From assembly GCF_902686445.1 (NCBI RefSeq), contig NC_062220.1:93496143-93560142 (forward strand): a stretch of DNA of 64,000 nt. Direction: 5' to 3'. The translations under genes were made by a program, and so were the position numbers. The notes below the pieces were generated by a model. It was not told the DNA's origin. It searched no databases and was given only the letters and a program-made list of their open reading frames with translations. Shown here piece after piece: positions 1 to 11,155 of the stretch. The stretch is from Sciurus carolinensis. Lineage: Eukaryota > Chordata > Mammalia > Rodentia > Sciuridae. Numbering within the stretch: position 1 is the stretch's first letter; every line of letters begins with the position of its first letter.

Positions 1-320
1 AACATTAACAAAGGGCCATTTATATTTGATAATAAGTAGTCTGTTCACTTATATTTTACATAAACAATACATACTGTTTAAGCCAAATGCCTATAAATAG
101 TTGAAATTTATCAAGTATCCCTACATGTTCTGCTTAAGCCTCTACAACTATTTTAAGTGTGGTAAGTCATACCAATAGTGAAATTATGCAAATATGAAAA
201 AATGTCATAATTACAACTATATATTTTAAGAAAACTTATAAAATTGAATAAGTTATCAAAGATTATTATCTACTCAACTATTTTATTATTGTTTTATGAA
301 CAATACTAAAATATACTTAC

Positions 321-414
321 CTTAAATATGTGCCATATATGAAGAATAATGCCATCATTAGTCCATTTAAAATAAAAATTACAGCAACATAAAAGCAAGC
401 AGGATCTCCCAACC
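321..414 (-). CDS. DPY19L1: DPY19L1 coding exon 6 (last exon in window)
   Basis: Read on the minus strand, this 94-nt exon has an acceptor ending in AAAG just above 414 and a GTAAGT donor at 320-315. It enters in phase, completing a Gly codon begun in exon 5, and ends with two bases of a Ser codon. It encodes LGDPACFYVAVIFILNGLMM followed by ALFFIYGTYL. The run FYVAVIFILNGLMMALFFIY is strongly hydrophobic and fits the second membrane span of the DPY19 family. I recognise the peptide as matching DPY19L1. The next exon, expected to continue with Ser-Gly-Ser-Arg, lies beyond the left edge, so the gene is cut by the window. Intron 5 (415-1396) is 982 bp and contains a SINE and an old LTR. Confidence 0.95.
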
Positions 415-663
415 CTTTAAAATAAACAAAACATAGGTTCTAAAGTAAAGTCCATAAAGTATTTTATGTGTCTAGCAATGTAAATTAAATTGCATTTATG
501 TTGAAAATGGTTGCCAAATAAATTAAATGGTTTCCTTGGTTCCCATATGAAAACAGGATGTTAATGCATACTAGAGATGAAAACAGTGTAGTAGCTATGG
601 GGATTTGAAATCAGGATTGCAAATCTTCTGATTGCCTCCTACCCAGGTGTGGAGTCTATGCCC

Positions 664-915
664 TATTTTTTTTTGTGTTTTTGTTTGTCTGTCTGTTTCT
701 GTATGTGTGTGTGTGTGTATTATTGGGAATTAAATCTAAGACCTTGCAAATGCTAGATAAGTGCTTTACCTCTGAGCTATATCCTAGTTCTTTTCTAAAT
801 TTTATTTTGGGGCACAGTCTTGTTGAGTTGCATAGGCTGATTTCAAACTTAAAACTCTCCTGACCTCAGCCTTCCAAGTAGATGGGATTACAGGAATGCA
901 CCTTTGCTCCCAGTT
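664..915 (-). repeat. B1-ID dimeric SINE, diverged
   Basis: In reverse orientation the segment reads as an ID-like part (poly-pyrimidine/GT tail at 664-720, then GGGAATTAAATC and a degenerate tRNA-like B box) followed by a B1-like part ending in GGGATTACAGG. This order is the usual squirrel B1-ID dimer. The tail carries a short (GT)n tract near 703-718. It lies in intron 5 of DPY19L1. Confidence 0.75.
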
Positions 916-929
916 TAAGTCTTATTTTT

Positions 930-1375
930 GAGTCTGGGTCAGGCTGCAACAGAGTAAGACATAAGCAACACCAAGTGCCTCCTAAGGCTAGGGCATAAAG
1001 GTCATGCAGTGTCAGCTTGGAACCTTGAGCTACCACAGGAAAACCATGACTACTCTGAAGTATTTTGCTATAAAAAAGCCCAAAGCACATGGAAGGCCAC
1101 ATGCAGGTGTCCTTGTTCATAATCCTAGTTGAGCTCAATCTCATAGTCACCTCAGCCCAGGAGCTGGAATGTGAGTGAAGTAGGTTCCATTTAAGTACAC
1201 CTCTCTCAGCCACTTGAGTCTTATAGTAGAGCTCCTGACATCATAGAAAGCAATCAACCCTCCTCTGGACTGCCCAAATTTCTGACTTTGCAGAATCCAC
1301 AAGCATAATAAAATGGTTGTTATTTATATCATTAAGCATGGAGCAAGTTTATTATGTTGCAATGATAACTGGGTA
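930..1375 (+). repeat. MLT1-like MaLR LTR relic
   Basis: The segment has the late part of an MLT1/MST-type LTR on the plus strand: TTTCTGACTTTGCAGAATCC, then AATAAAATGGTTGTT near 1307-1320, the usual MaLR polyadenylation region. The upstream half (CACATGGAAGGCCACATG and similar) fits less well. No clear target duplication is visible. It is an old insertion in intron 5. Confidence 0.55.
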
Positions 1376-1396
1376 ATATTATAGAAAGAAACTTAC

Positions 1397-1517
1397 CTTC
1401 ACAACTTTCAATAGGACTGAGTCCTTCTCCTCTGGTAACTGTCCAACATATCTTGGTTTGAATACCAATCATGTCCATTATTTTGGTATAAATTCGGTAC
1501 CAGCTGGCCAAGATTAC
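1397..1517 (-). CDS. DPY19L1: DPY19L1 coding exon 5
   Basis: This 121-nt minus-strand exon is bounded by an AAATAG acceptor (1519-1518) and a GTAAGT donor starting at 1396. It enters at a codon boundary and encodes VILASWYRIYTKIMDMIGIQ, then TKICWTVTRGEGLSPIESCE, plus the first base of a Gly codon. The peptide belongs to the first large luminal region of DPY19 proteins. As I remember the human protein, the residue after KIMD is Leu where this copy has Met, a conservative change. Intron 4 (1518-2506) is 989 bp. Unbroken frame and exact phase make this a functional exon, not a pseudogene. Confidence 0.96.
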
Positions 1518-1560
1518 CTATTTTTAAGAAAATAAACAATTATAAGAAATATTACTCTAA

Positions 1561-1740
1561 GCCGGTAATCCCAGCTACTTCGGAGACTGAGGCAAGAAGA
1601 TCACTAGTTTGAGTCCATCCTGGGGAACTTAGTGAGGCCCTGGTTCAAAAAAAAAAAAAAAAAAAAGACTGTGGCTATAGCTCAGTGACCTCTGAGCTAT
1701 CCCTCCAGAGCACTTGCCTACCACAGAAACACAAAAAATT
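1561..1740 (+). repeat. B1-ID dimeric SINE
   Basis: A B1-like part (GGTAATCCCAGCTACTTCGG) is joined by an A-tract at 1647-1665 to an ID-like part containing GGCTATAGCTCAGTGACC. It lies antisense to DPY19L1 in intron 4. The rest of intron 4, up to 2506, is AT-rich with nothing I recognise. Confidence 0.8.
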
Positions 1741-2506
1741 ATGCATCATGCAATTCCATTTCTGAAAAGTCAATTTGTACATGGTCACAGAACACACTCA
1801 AAAGCAATACTTTAATGAGAAAATACTGGAACTTGGTAGTAACTTATCTGTGATGTTCATGTCCTCATTAATCTATTAACTAAATGATTTGGAGGTTGCT
1901 GCTGAGCAGAGACCTAGACAGACAGAGCCTTGCCATCAAGATGCCTTCTAGCACATCATGAAGGCAGATATAGGGAAGTGTGCTTCACAAGATCCTCCCA
2001 TCAAGTCAAAGAGGAAGTAACACCTCAGCTAGGCCCTGGAGAATGTTTAGGGAAGTGTCAAATGAGAGCAGGGAGGGTAATGAGAGGCCAAACCTCATCA
2101 TTCCTGATATCAGTACCTTCCTCCCTCACTTCCTGTGTGTGCACACTCCTGTCCAACCCTTCCCGAGAAAGTGTGCTCAATTAAATAAGGAACCCCTGAG
2201 AAACATTATTTGGCAAAGACATGTAAGTTTGGTACTACCTGACTATAATCCTCACAAACACACAGAATCTAGATAGTTTTCATATTTTTCTAAACAATGC
2301 AATCAAAATAACAGTTCCCATAGAACCAATTAAGATTCTCCCAAATCAATAATGATCTGTTTCCCATATTCCTTCCTGAGATATACATTTTCTTTTTTTA
2401 AAAAATGAATAAATTTAGTATATTAAATTAGATCTTAGATTTAGAAACAGCATTTAATACAAAAAAAAGGCAAAAAGAAAATCATGATTGGAAAAAAGTA
2501 ACTTAC

Positions 2507-2644
2507 CTCAGGGTAAAGATTGAACCTTTTTAATGTATTAATAACAAGAGGGTATTCAGTCAGTTTATCATTCATAATCATCCATACTCCATTCAAAAAT
2601 GAGGGTGCTTCCACAATAGTCTTGAAGTAAGAATAATATAGTCC
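2507..2644 (-). CDS. DPY19L1: DPY19L1 coding exon 4
   Basis: This 138-nt exon (46 complete codons) has acceptor TTTCAG (2646-2645) and donor GTAAGT from 2506. It encodes [20 protein letters not shown], then [20 protein letters not shown] and FNLYPE. It begins and ends at codon boundaries, so skipping it would keep frame. The segment is the most recognisable DPY19L1 block in the window and lies in the first luminal region, which in these GT-C-fold enzymes helps form the active site between dolichyl-phosphate-mannose and the tryptophan acceptor. That role is family knowledge; the sequence itself shows only an intact, highly conserved peptide. Confidence 0.97.
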
Positions 2645-3399
2645 CTGAAATAAGGATAAGTTCCAGTTAAAAAAAGTACATACTTATTATGTCTCCTCTT
2701 AGCTTAAAAAAATATTTTAAATACACTGTCTCTGAAAAACAAAGCACTATACCAAGTAATGGCCACAATTAATTTTATAGGTTTCTGATCACTGATAAAT
2801 TCTTAGGTTGGGAAAAAAAACTACATATTTTAGAATAACCTTGTCTTCATTAAAATAATTAAATACAAAATAGTTTCAAAACTTAAAATATACAAATAAC
2901 TCTTAAAAGATAAATATAAGTTTCAGCACTTAAAGGATATAAGTAAATAAAACTCAACATACTTCATCTAAGAAGAGTCTGCAATCCATACTAATATGTA
3001 TTAGAAAAGTCTAGCTTATGAACAGAGCAAATGGTTTATTATGAAGCCAACATTTACCATTAACCAAGAAAAAATGCTTCCTTCTTTTTTATCTGAATCC
3101 CCAAAATGACATTAGTCATCTTTTATCCAGATTTACATGTAAAAATGCAAACACACTGAGAAAATTGCATAGTGATATATTAATTTCATTCAGATGTCAC
3201 ATCATTCTTTTAGATCATTTCCCATGCATCAGTTCAGCATAAGGTTAGAACCCTGTGGGTCCGGGCAGGGGGAGGGGTCAGTTTGGGCTCATAAACATTA
3301 AAGTGGTTTGCCAATTTGCCTATTTATTGAAAAAATGTTCTTGATATTTTGATGCTTTAGCTCTATGTTTTTAAAATTAAATTTTGTTCTATACTGAGT
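2645..3399. other. Intron 3 segment, nothing recognised
   Basis: AT-rich intronic DNA of DPY19L1. Short A/T runs and a small G-rich patch (GGGGGAGGGG near 3266-3275) are present. I see no exon, repeat or other feature. Confidence 0.5.
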
Positions 3400-3832
3400 T
3401 AAATGGTGACTCTCAAAACTTGATGTCCACCAGAACCTAAGAATATAACTTTACTTGGAAACAGGGTCTTTGCAGATGTAATCAAGTTAAGATGAGGTCA
3501 TACTAGATTAAAATGAACTATAAATCCTATTTAACCAGCATCTTTTTAAGAGGAAAATTTGCATAGAGACAGGAAAAAGGGCCACATGAAGATGGAGGCA
3601 GAGAATAAAGTGATATATCAATAAGCCAAGGAACACCAAGACTCCCAATAACCACAAGATGCTAGGAGGCAAGGAAAGATTTCCCCCTACTGCCTTCAGA
3701 GAAAAGGTGGTACTGTCGACACCTTAACCTCCCACTTGTACAGAACTACAAACTATAAAAATAAAAAAATTATGATTTTTTTAAGCCATCTAGTTTGGTA
3801 TACTTTGTTATGGCAGCCCTAGAAAAGTACTA
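3400..3832 (+). repeat. MLT1-like MaLR LTR
   Basis: Plus-strand LTR relic with several hallmark MLT1 segments: GTGACTCTCAAAACTTGATG at the start, GGGTCTTTGCAGATGTAATC, CCACATGAAGATGGAGGCAG, and the end GTTATGGCAGCCCTAGAAAA. It is an old ERVL-MaLR copy in intron 3, antisense to the gene. Internal retroviral sequence is absent, so it is a solo LTR. Confidence 0.85.
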
Positions 3833-5424
3833 CACTTATCTTGTTTTGTAGGTTTGATTTTAGAATCATGTGAATATTTACTTAATCTAAAAACAACAAC
3901 AACAACAAAAATTAAAGCTCTAAAAAACAAAATAAAAATAAAAGAAACTCAACTACGACAAGGATTTCAAGTAGCTTTAAGATAGAGTAATTTTACTATA
4001 CATCCCTAGTGAAATCTAGTCTAAAGTCAAAACAAATTGCAAGAAAATCTTTAACTGTTTTCAGCAATCATATTTTCAATAATACCTTCAGTATTGTTAT
4101 TCCTAATAAATATGCTAAAATTAAGATTCTTAGACTAAGCAAAAAGGTACAAATTCAATATCAAATCATTAAAAGCATCTAATCTTAAAATTTGATTTTA
4201 AATGTAAGAATATAAATTCACAATTTATTTTCATTTTTTAAAAAATTGTTTCTTAATTCTGTTTGCTAAGAAGATCTAGACACAATGGTCAATCTGGTAG
4301 CAACAAGAATCTGTGGTGCCAATATGTGTTCTCTAAATGCCATTTGCCACTAAAACGAATTGGGGCTCCTTAGAAAATTGGCTGAGGCCAGTTCTGGGAA
4401 AAAAATGTTTTGCGGTACTTGAAAAAGTAGGAAGATATGGGATACTAGTAAGGTTACATCAAGGGCATGCAGAGCAAATACAAGGGTTTTCACTAGCTAC
4501 AGATAGAAAAATCTATAAAACATATTAAAATCCATTAGATCATAATGATATTCCAAAAGAAGGAACTCCACTGGTCATGACTAGATGATACTAGAGAACC
4601 AACTCATCTTTCTAAAAAAGTAGCAAATGAAAGGAAAGAACTGCACATTTTCCCATCTTTCCATTATAAAGAATAAGTCTCAGAGGATCCAAATAGGTAC
4701 TCTGAGAAAGATCTTCTTTATAAAATTACAGGCCATAAGTTCAAGAAAAAAATTAATAGAACAGATCATCTCTGTTTGGCAATCCTAATGAGAAAACAAA
4801 CCTAGAGTGATGGCTGGGTGCTCAGGAGGGACCAGCAAGACAATTCTTGAAACCACTGATTAAACTTAACATCTCAAATAATGAGACAATCAGGCATGGT
4901 ACTGGGCCCTGGTACCAAAAAGAAAAAAGAAAAGAAAAAAAGTGCTCAAGACCAACTAGGAAGCATTTGTGCTAGAAAAGAAGTCAAATCTTTAGCACGA
5001 AGACTTCGACCTATTAATTTTCAGGAAAATCAGGGCACAGAAACACAATAAACAACATGAATTATTGTGAATAATTATATAAGACAATCTGAATTCAAAA
5101 AATAGTCAAAAACAAAACAATGAAAAATGAGGAGAGAAATGTATCAAGTTTCAAGAGATACACCAACTACATGCAATGTAGCGACATTGTCTGGATCCTG
5201 ATTCAAGCAAACCAACTGTTAAAAAGTGCCAATCAGGTCATTTAAACAATGATTTATATTGATGATATTAAGAAATTACTCATTCATTTTTAACTGTGAC
5301 AATGGTATTGCAATTAATAAAAACAACAAAAAAAGTCTTGTCTTGAGATACCTTAGAAAGTGTTAAAAGATCAGAATTTCCTTTAAAAAGTGACAGGCAT
5401 CTAAGAGTGTAGATGAATTTTTCT
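3833..5424. other. Intron 3, unassigned sequence
   Basis: Mostly AT-rich. The block about 4260-4870 has more complex sequence, including a 63-codon plus-strand frame from 4337, that looks like an old repeat or decayed insertion, but I cannot name it. A purine tract (AAGAAAAAAGAAAAGAAAAA) follows near 4920. No splice-bounded coding segment was found. Confidence 0.4.
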
Positions 5425-5503
5425 TTTTTTTTCCTTTTCCCAGTGCTGCAAACTAAATCCAGGGGCTAGCACATGCTAGGCAAGCTCTCCAGCCCTGAAA
5501 CAC
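5425..5503 (-). repeat. ID SINE, short and diverged
   Basis: A poly-T start at 5425, then a reverse-complement ID body (CCCAGTGCTGCAAACTAAAT ... CTAGGCAAGCTCTCCAGCCC). It is monomeric, same strand as DPY19L1, in intron 3 near exon 3. Confidence 0.7.
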
Positions 5504-5685
5504 TCCCAATCCCCTAAAGTACAGATGAAAGAAAAATGGTTGTGTTGTCAGTTGCTGAACATGGGTAGGAGGGAGATCACTAGTCTTTCTACTTTGGAAT
5601 ATCTTTTTGAAATTTTCCGTGATAAAAAGGTTAAAATTTTTTAGATTCCTAAAGTAATACAATAAATTACCACTTGAAAACTAAC

Positions 5686-5773
5686 CATTTCAGTGCGAAA
5701 AGCCATCTCCCTTTCCAATGTTGACAGGTGAGAAAAATGACGATCATTTTCAAAGAGGTGTGTTATATGGCTC
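5686..5773 (-). CDS. DPY19L1: DPY19L1 coding exon 3
   Basis: This 88-nt exon has acceptor CCAG (5775-5774) and donor GTTAGT from 5685. It begins with the last base of the Trp codon started in exon 2 and encodes [20 protein letters not shown] then REMAFRTEM, ending on the ATG codon. This is the stretch just after the first membrane span, with the acidic FENDRHFSH motif typical of DPY19L1. The donor has T at +3, weaker than the GTAAGT and GTGAGC donors of the other exons. Intron 3 (2645-5685) is 3.0 kb. Confidence 0.96.
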
Positions 5774-6397
5774 CTGGAAAAAACAAAACAAAGTAAGTGT
5801 TGAAACTCACCCTCGGTATTATTTGTAAAAGTAACTCTAAAAGCAAATATAAGAGTGTCTATAAACTTCTATATTTTTGTAATAAAACTGAAATACAAGG
5901 GTGTCTATATTTTTCACTCAGTATGCATTACATTCCTACTAAAATTTCTTTCCATAAAAAAAACCATTCAAACCAGATTTTAAAATTAAATTGAACCAGA
6001 ACAATGGTATTTTAAGTTAAGCACAATAAAAGCAAAGAGTAAACTGTAAATTCCATTAAATTACCACTTCAGAAATGTCTGATTAATGAAATTCATATGT
6101 CTCTCTATCCAGAAGATTAAAAAAATTAATCTTCCTCTCAATGTGAATACTATATTAATGTTAAGCAAAGCAGAGTCTCTAATATAGGTTCTTTAATAAT
6201 GGATCTCCTTCTTATTAAAAAATTATATCATTCTAACCCTGACTTATCAATGAAACTACTTTTTTCAGACTACTGTTATTAGTAATAGATATTCACTCTT
6301 ATTATAATGAAATTTTTCCTTTAAATATATAGTAAATAGCTTTGGTAAGTTAAAAAAATTTGCATAAAATGTTCCATTGGGGAAAAAGCAATCTTAC

Positions 6398-6422
6398 CAG
6401 TGCAACACGGCGGCAAAGGCAG
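6398..6422 (-). CDS. DPY19L1: DPY19L1 coding exon 2 (25-nt microexon)
   Basis: A 25-nt exon between acceptor TTTCAG (6424-6423) and donor GTAAG from 6397. Joined to exon 1 (which ends in G) and exon 3 (which starts with G), it encodes A-AFAAVLH-W, completing the hydrophobic run TTLLLAAFAAVLHW that forms the first membrane span. Its length is not a multiple of three, so skipping it would shift the frame. Phase fits on both sides exactly. It is too short for ordinary gene finders and was located by requiring exon 1 and exon 3 to join in frame. Intron 2 (5774-6397) is only 624 bp, whereas intron 1 is about 26.4 kb. Confidence 0.92.
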
Positions 6423-7685
6423 CTGAAAGAAAAAAGAAATTTATATTATTATTTTAACATAAGGAAATATTTTCACTTTGTAGAGATACCCTTTCAAAGA
6501 TAAGCTTAACATATTTTGAGATGTGGAAATATTGGACTAACTTTAGAGATTGGGGAAAGAACAATAAATCTTTGAAAGCACTAGGGCTAAGTTTAAAATA
6601 CCAGCAGAATGGATCAGAGGGGAATGAAGTATATATCTACAATTTCCATTCACTCATATATTTCAGCAAAATACATGCAGGTCTATCATTTGCCAAACAG
6701 TACATAGGAACCATGAGATGGAAACTACAATGAATAAAACCGAAAGAAGAATACAATAGGTAAGGGTACCATAAAATAAAGAAATATGGTGGCTTGAGGG
6801 AAGAAGATTGGAAGAGGAAGTGAAGGAGGAAGTATCACTTTTTATATACTACTACAACGTCTGAGTTTTGACAATAAATCATACTCCTGTTCTTCAACAA
6901 AGTGAAAGAAGTAAAGGAGGGAGGAAGAGATAGATAAAAAGAAAAGGAAGAAAGAAAACATAAGAGAGAAAAAGCTAACAATAAATAACATCAATCTCAC
7001 ATGAGAATCAATAGTTTATTTTCCGTCCAAGTACAAAGAACATATTAAGATGAATCCAGACAATGCCATTCAACTTTCTTATATAACAAGATACATCTGA
7101 TTGCAGGTTTCTAATTAATAACTACTCAGCAATCAAACTATGAAAATGCTATTTGACGTAAAAATTAAATGGCTCATATTGTACTGCTTTATTTTTAAAG
7201 TGGTATTTATTTTTTTAGTGGAAAAACTCATTTTGCCTTCAAGTTATTAATGGTTATAAAAGAGTTATTCTTTTTAATCATACAAATTATAATATTTAAC
7301 TTGGTTTGTCACTTGACTTTTTAAGTTACTGGGTATTTTGACTCACTGAAAATTGTTTTTTCTTTAAAAAACAGATTTATTGGCAAATCTACCATTTGCT
7401 TCCTTTTTGGTTTCTATTTTAAAGACTTCTCATCACCATAATAAAACCTGGGCTTTATTTTCTCAATGATTCACCTATTATTTTCTGAATACCTCATTCT
7501 TCTTTCACTGAATGTAAATGACACCTTTTTCCTATAGAGGACTTATTAAATAGACTTTGGTAATTCCTTTGAGTTTATGATTAGAATTTTACTTATAAAT
7601 TAACTGAAGAAGAATTTACATTTAATATAGTCTTCATATCCATAAACACAGTATATTACTTCAATTATTCAATTGTTTTTTTAAT
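6423..7685. other. Intron 1, 3' end; nothing recognised
   Basis: AT-rich sequence with a purine-rich tract at about 6790-6975 (GAAGGAGGAAG, GAAAGGAAG type). I saw no exon and no clear repeat. Confidence 0.45.
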
Positions 7686-7689
7686 TTCC

Positions 7690-8055
7690 CTTGAGGAAAA
7701 TAATATCTGCATAGCTAATACGGGGGATGGGGGGTAAGTACCTTTTACATGCAATGCTTGGAACCAGAAATGTTTCAAAGTTTGGATGTTTTCAGATTTT
7801 GGAATACTTTCATATACATAATGAAATACTTGGAGGTGAAGTCAAAGTCTAAACATGAAATTTATTTAGATTTCATATATATCTTATACATGATAGCCTG
7901 GAGGTAACTGTATATAGTAACTCAAGTTCACCTGCATTTTGACTGATCAGTCACATGAGGTCAGGCATCCAAGGTTTCACTTGTGGCATCATGTCAGCAC
8001 CCAAAACAATTCTGATAGTGGAGCATTCTGGATTGGACATTAGAAATAATCTATT
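7690..8055. mobile_element. Old DNA-transposon relic (Tigger-like)
   Basis: The series TTCAGATTTTGGAATACTTT, CATATACATAATGAAATACT, AAGTCTAAACATGAAATTTA, CAGTCACATGAGGTCAGGCA and CACTTGTGGCATCATGTCAG matches my recollection of a non-autonomous mariner/Tigger-type mammalian element. Ends and target duplication are not clear, and the family name is uncertain. Confidence 0.5.
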
Positions 8056-8579
8056 CATATTTCTTAAGTGCTCCATCTCAACATTTTTTTGCTAATATCC
8101 ATGAAGTCTTTTTTCATACACTTTTGGATATTACCAGTAATGTATTTATTTCTGAAGTGTATTTGTTTTGTAATGCAATGCTTGGCTTATTTTGTAAACT
8201 GTTAGTTCAGAGTGTTTTTAGCTTATTGTCTTCAATTCTCAATATTAAACATTACTTACAAATGATACTATTTCTCCTAAACTGTAATTTTACTATTAAT
8301 ATCTTCTTCCCATTTGATAATAATAATAAACTTCTAGAATACTACTAAACAACTGTGGCAAAAGAAGGCATTCTTGACTTCAACTGAGTTTCACAGCAAT
8401 GCATTTCACATCATGCCATTAAATTAGCCTTTGACATTCACTATCCTGGAATGAGAACTAGGATGTGTAAAGGTCATCATCCTTCTATCTCCTCAGAATA
8501 CTACATCTTAAGAGAAGGATGGAAGGTACAAGGTCCATTCTAACCTGCTCAGGTTTTGGATTTGTTTCTTTCAACTTAG

Positions 8580-8775
8580 TACTAATAACATTAACATCTG
8601 AGTGCTTATTATATACCTGGCACTTTATAAGCACTCTATCTACACTAGCTCAATAAATCTTCACAAACATCTTATGTGGTAGGTATAAATATTTCCCCAG
8701 TATGAAGAGGAGGAACTGAGGCATATAGTGGTTATGCAACTTGCTCAAGGACACACAGCAGGTAAACTAAAGAAG
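8580..8775 (+). repeat. MIR SINE
   Basis: Matches the MIR order on the plus strand: GAGTGCTTATTATATACCTG, GCACTTTATAAGCACTC, CAATAAATCTTCACAAACAT, AGAGGAGGAACTGAGGCATA, and GCTCAAGGACACACAGCAGG. Diverged, as expected for this old family. Confidence 0.85.
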
Positions 8776-9975
8776 GGAGCAGACTTACATGCACTGTATG
8801 TCCTCTAGAAGGGAGTGGAAAAGATGAGACAATCAATAGCTTAGGCTTCCTTACCATAAAATATTCCTAATCCCCTCCCTCTTTATTTTAAAGATAATAG
8901 AAAAATATGCTACAATTCATTCCTTAATATAGGCAGAATATTTCACAGAGGCTATTAGTTCTTAAATAAATATTTAGATAAACTTTATTAAAAATTGAGG
9001 TACGTTATATTTATATGTCATCTGAAAATTAAAGTCTCAGTTAAATTTTGTTCATGAGTATGTAATTTAAGAATAAAGACATAAAATGACAAAAACTCAG
9101 AAAGCACTCCCTGAGCTTATCTTACCTTCTTTCCTGCAGAAAATAATATTCTAAATTACTTTCTTTAAATTTATTACAGTAATTATCAACCATTTCTATA
9201 TTTGAGGGGAATGTAACAAAATTGACAAATCTTTTTTTTTCACTTTAACACCTATGCCTTTTTTTTTTGTATTCTCAAAGACGTGAGGTAAGTTAGCATA
9301 CTTTTGTTTAAAAAATGAGAGTATTAAAAAAAAAGACCTAAATTTCAAAAGAAACTAAAAAAAAAAACTATAAGAACACAAGAGTTCAAGGAAAAGAGGT
9401 TTGCTTTTTGTAATTCAAAGAACTACATTCCTTATTTGCTGATAATTTTGAAAGTCTCTTCTAATTTTGATGTAAGAATATAAATTGCCTACACTCTAAA
9501 ACTAAATTAGACACTCTGGGATGTTGCATTAACTCTTTCTGATTAAAGAAACTTTCTACCAGATTATATGTCACATTACATCAATTTTCAGTCACTTAGG
9601 ATTTGAGAGATCTTGTACCTAAAAATTACTGTTCTCCTGTTATTAGAATACTGTTTTAACAAAATAGATTATAACTCCCTGATGGAAGAAACAATGTCTT
9701 ACTGAACTTCAGTACAGTACTTGTTAGCCAGAACACAAAGGTGGGACTCAAATGTTGGCTAACACCTGCTGCTTGATATAATGGGGAAGGCAGAGAGGAT
9801 GAAATAATCCTAAATCATATCAACATAATAAAAACCTAAGTTGAATATACTTTGACAGACACATGTGTATGTAATCAGACGTTACTGCTATTTCAGAGTC
9901 TCCATTTATTTCCTGCAAATTGCACACCTCCTGTACCAGCAGCCAGCTCTGAAGCCTCTGGATTTCTTTCTTTTT
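8776..9975. other. Intron 1, nothing recognised
   Basis: AT-rich, with short A and T runs (for example 9232-9240 and 9261-9270). No repeat or exon could be assigned. Confidence 0.4.
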
Positions 9976-10182
9976 CTTAGTACTGGAGATTTAACTCAGG
10001 AACACATTACCACTGGGCTACAGCCACAGCCCAATTTTTATTTTTTTAATTTTAAGAGAGAGTCTCATTAAGTTGTTTACGGAACTCACTGAATTGCCAA
10101 GGTTAGCTAACCTCAGACTTGGATCCTCCTGCCTCAGCCTCCTAGTCATGGAATTATAAACATGTGTCCACCAGCTTAGCTT
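9976..10182 (-). repeat. B1-ID dimeric SINE
   Basis: Reverse-complement ID part (TACTGGAGATTTAACTCAGG ... GGGCTACAGCCACAGCCC) followed by reverse B1 part (GAGAGTCTCATTAAGTTG ... CCTCCTGCCTCAGCCTCCTA). Oriented with DPY19L1. Confidence 0.85.
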
Positions 10183-10955
10183 CTAGATTTCTAGTTTCCC
10201 TGGGATCTTGCTCAGCTCTCACTTGACCAGCAACTGGGGTTCCACTGTGCAGTAAGCAGGAAGTAGGAACCAGAATGTCAGACTGGTTCCCCTCTAGACA
10301 AGGTTTCCCACAGAATCCCAGCCCAGCTCCCTCTGAGGACTCCTCATTCCAGCCACAGTTCCCAGGGCCAGTGGCAGCTTTTGTTTTTTCCAGGGGATGG
10401 ACATTCAGCAAGTCCAATGTCCTAGGTAAGTCTGGAAGGGAATATTTTCTGGCCCCCCACACAAGTCTAGTCCTACAGGGTTCAGCAACTGTAAGGACCA
10501 CCAAGAGGAAGGGAAACCAGAGAAAGGCTTCTGCCCTAACAGCTCTGCTCAATCCTCAAAGCTCCCAAACCTCACTGCCCAGCAATTGGGGAACCTGTAC
10601 ACTCTTACCTCCTCCCTTCCCACAATCACACCACCTCAGCAGTGTGGCTTAGATGTCCTGGGTCCTTCTAAGCCCCCTCCTTATGGATGACTGAGAGGTA
10701 GAGGGATTTTTGCATTTATAATACTCTCCAGCTAAGTCTAACTCAAGCAGAAGTTTGAGACCCACCTGTCCTCTCTCTGCTTCTTCTACCCCAGGTGTGC
10801 AGGCAAGAACCATGAAGCCAACATGGGTTTCTGTAGTAACCAGCAGTCTACTCAGCTACAGCTGCAGTCAGCCAGACATGTTCCTGACCTCACACATTTT
10901 CCCATCAGGTTACATTTTTTTCCCTTTTATCTGCATATCACAACTAGTTTTTAAC
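10183..10955. other. Intron 1, GC-richer unassigned block
   Basis: Noticeably more GC than its flanks, with open frames on both strands (132 codons minus, 125 codons plus) that overlap each other. Neither resembles a known protein and neither has convincing splice context, so I treat both as chance. The origin of the block is unknown. Confidence 0.35.
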
Positions 10956-10959
10956 TAAA

Positions 10960-11155
10960 AATTCACAAAGCACCTTCACAAACATTCGATTTTTACCACA
11001 ACCTTGTCAGTATTTACTCCCAGTTCACAAAAGAAAAGGTGAGCCTCAGAAAGGATTTTTTTACCACACAGTTGGCAAAGGGCAAAATTAGTGGAACCTA
11101 GGGATTCTAATTCCAAATCTGACTCCTTCTATATGACAGAGCTGCCATCTTTCCT
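10960..11155 (+). repeat. MIR SINE
   Basis: Plus-strand MIR core: CAAAGCACCTTCACAAACAT, ACCACAACCTTGTCAGTATT, TGAGCCTCAGAAAGG, and CTAATTCCAAATCTGACTCC at the end. Confidence 0.8.

Noticed and set aside
321..6422. A DPY19L pseudogene (related DPY19L2 pseudogenes exist near the human locus)
   Set aside because: The exons keep introns, splice signals and an unbroken frame, and they connect to a CpG-island first exon, as expected of the functional DPY19L1.
10154..10652. 132- and 125-codon frames on opposite strands
   Set aside because: They overlap each other and a SINE edge, have no recognisable domain, and lie within DPY19L1 intron 1.
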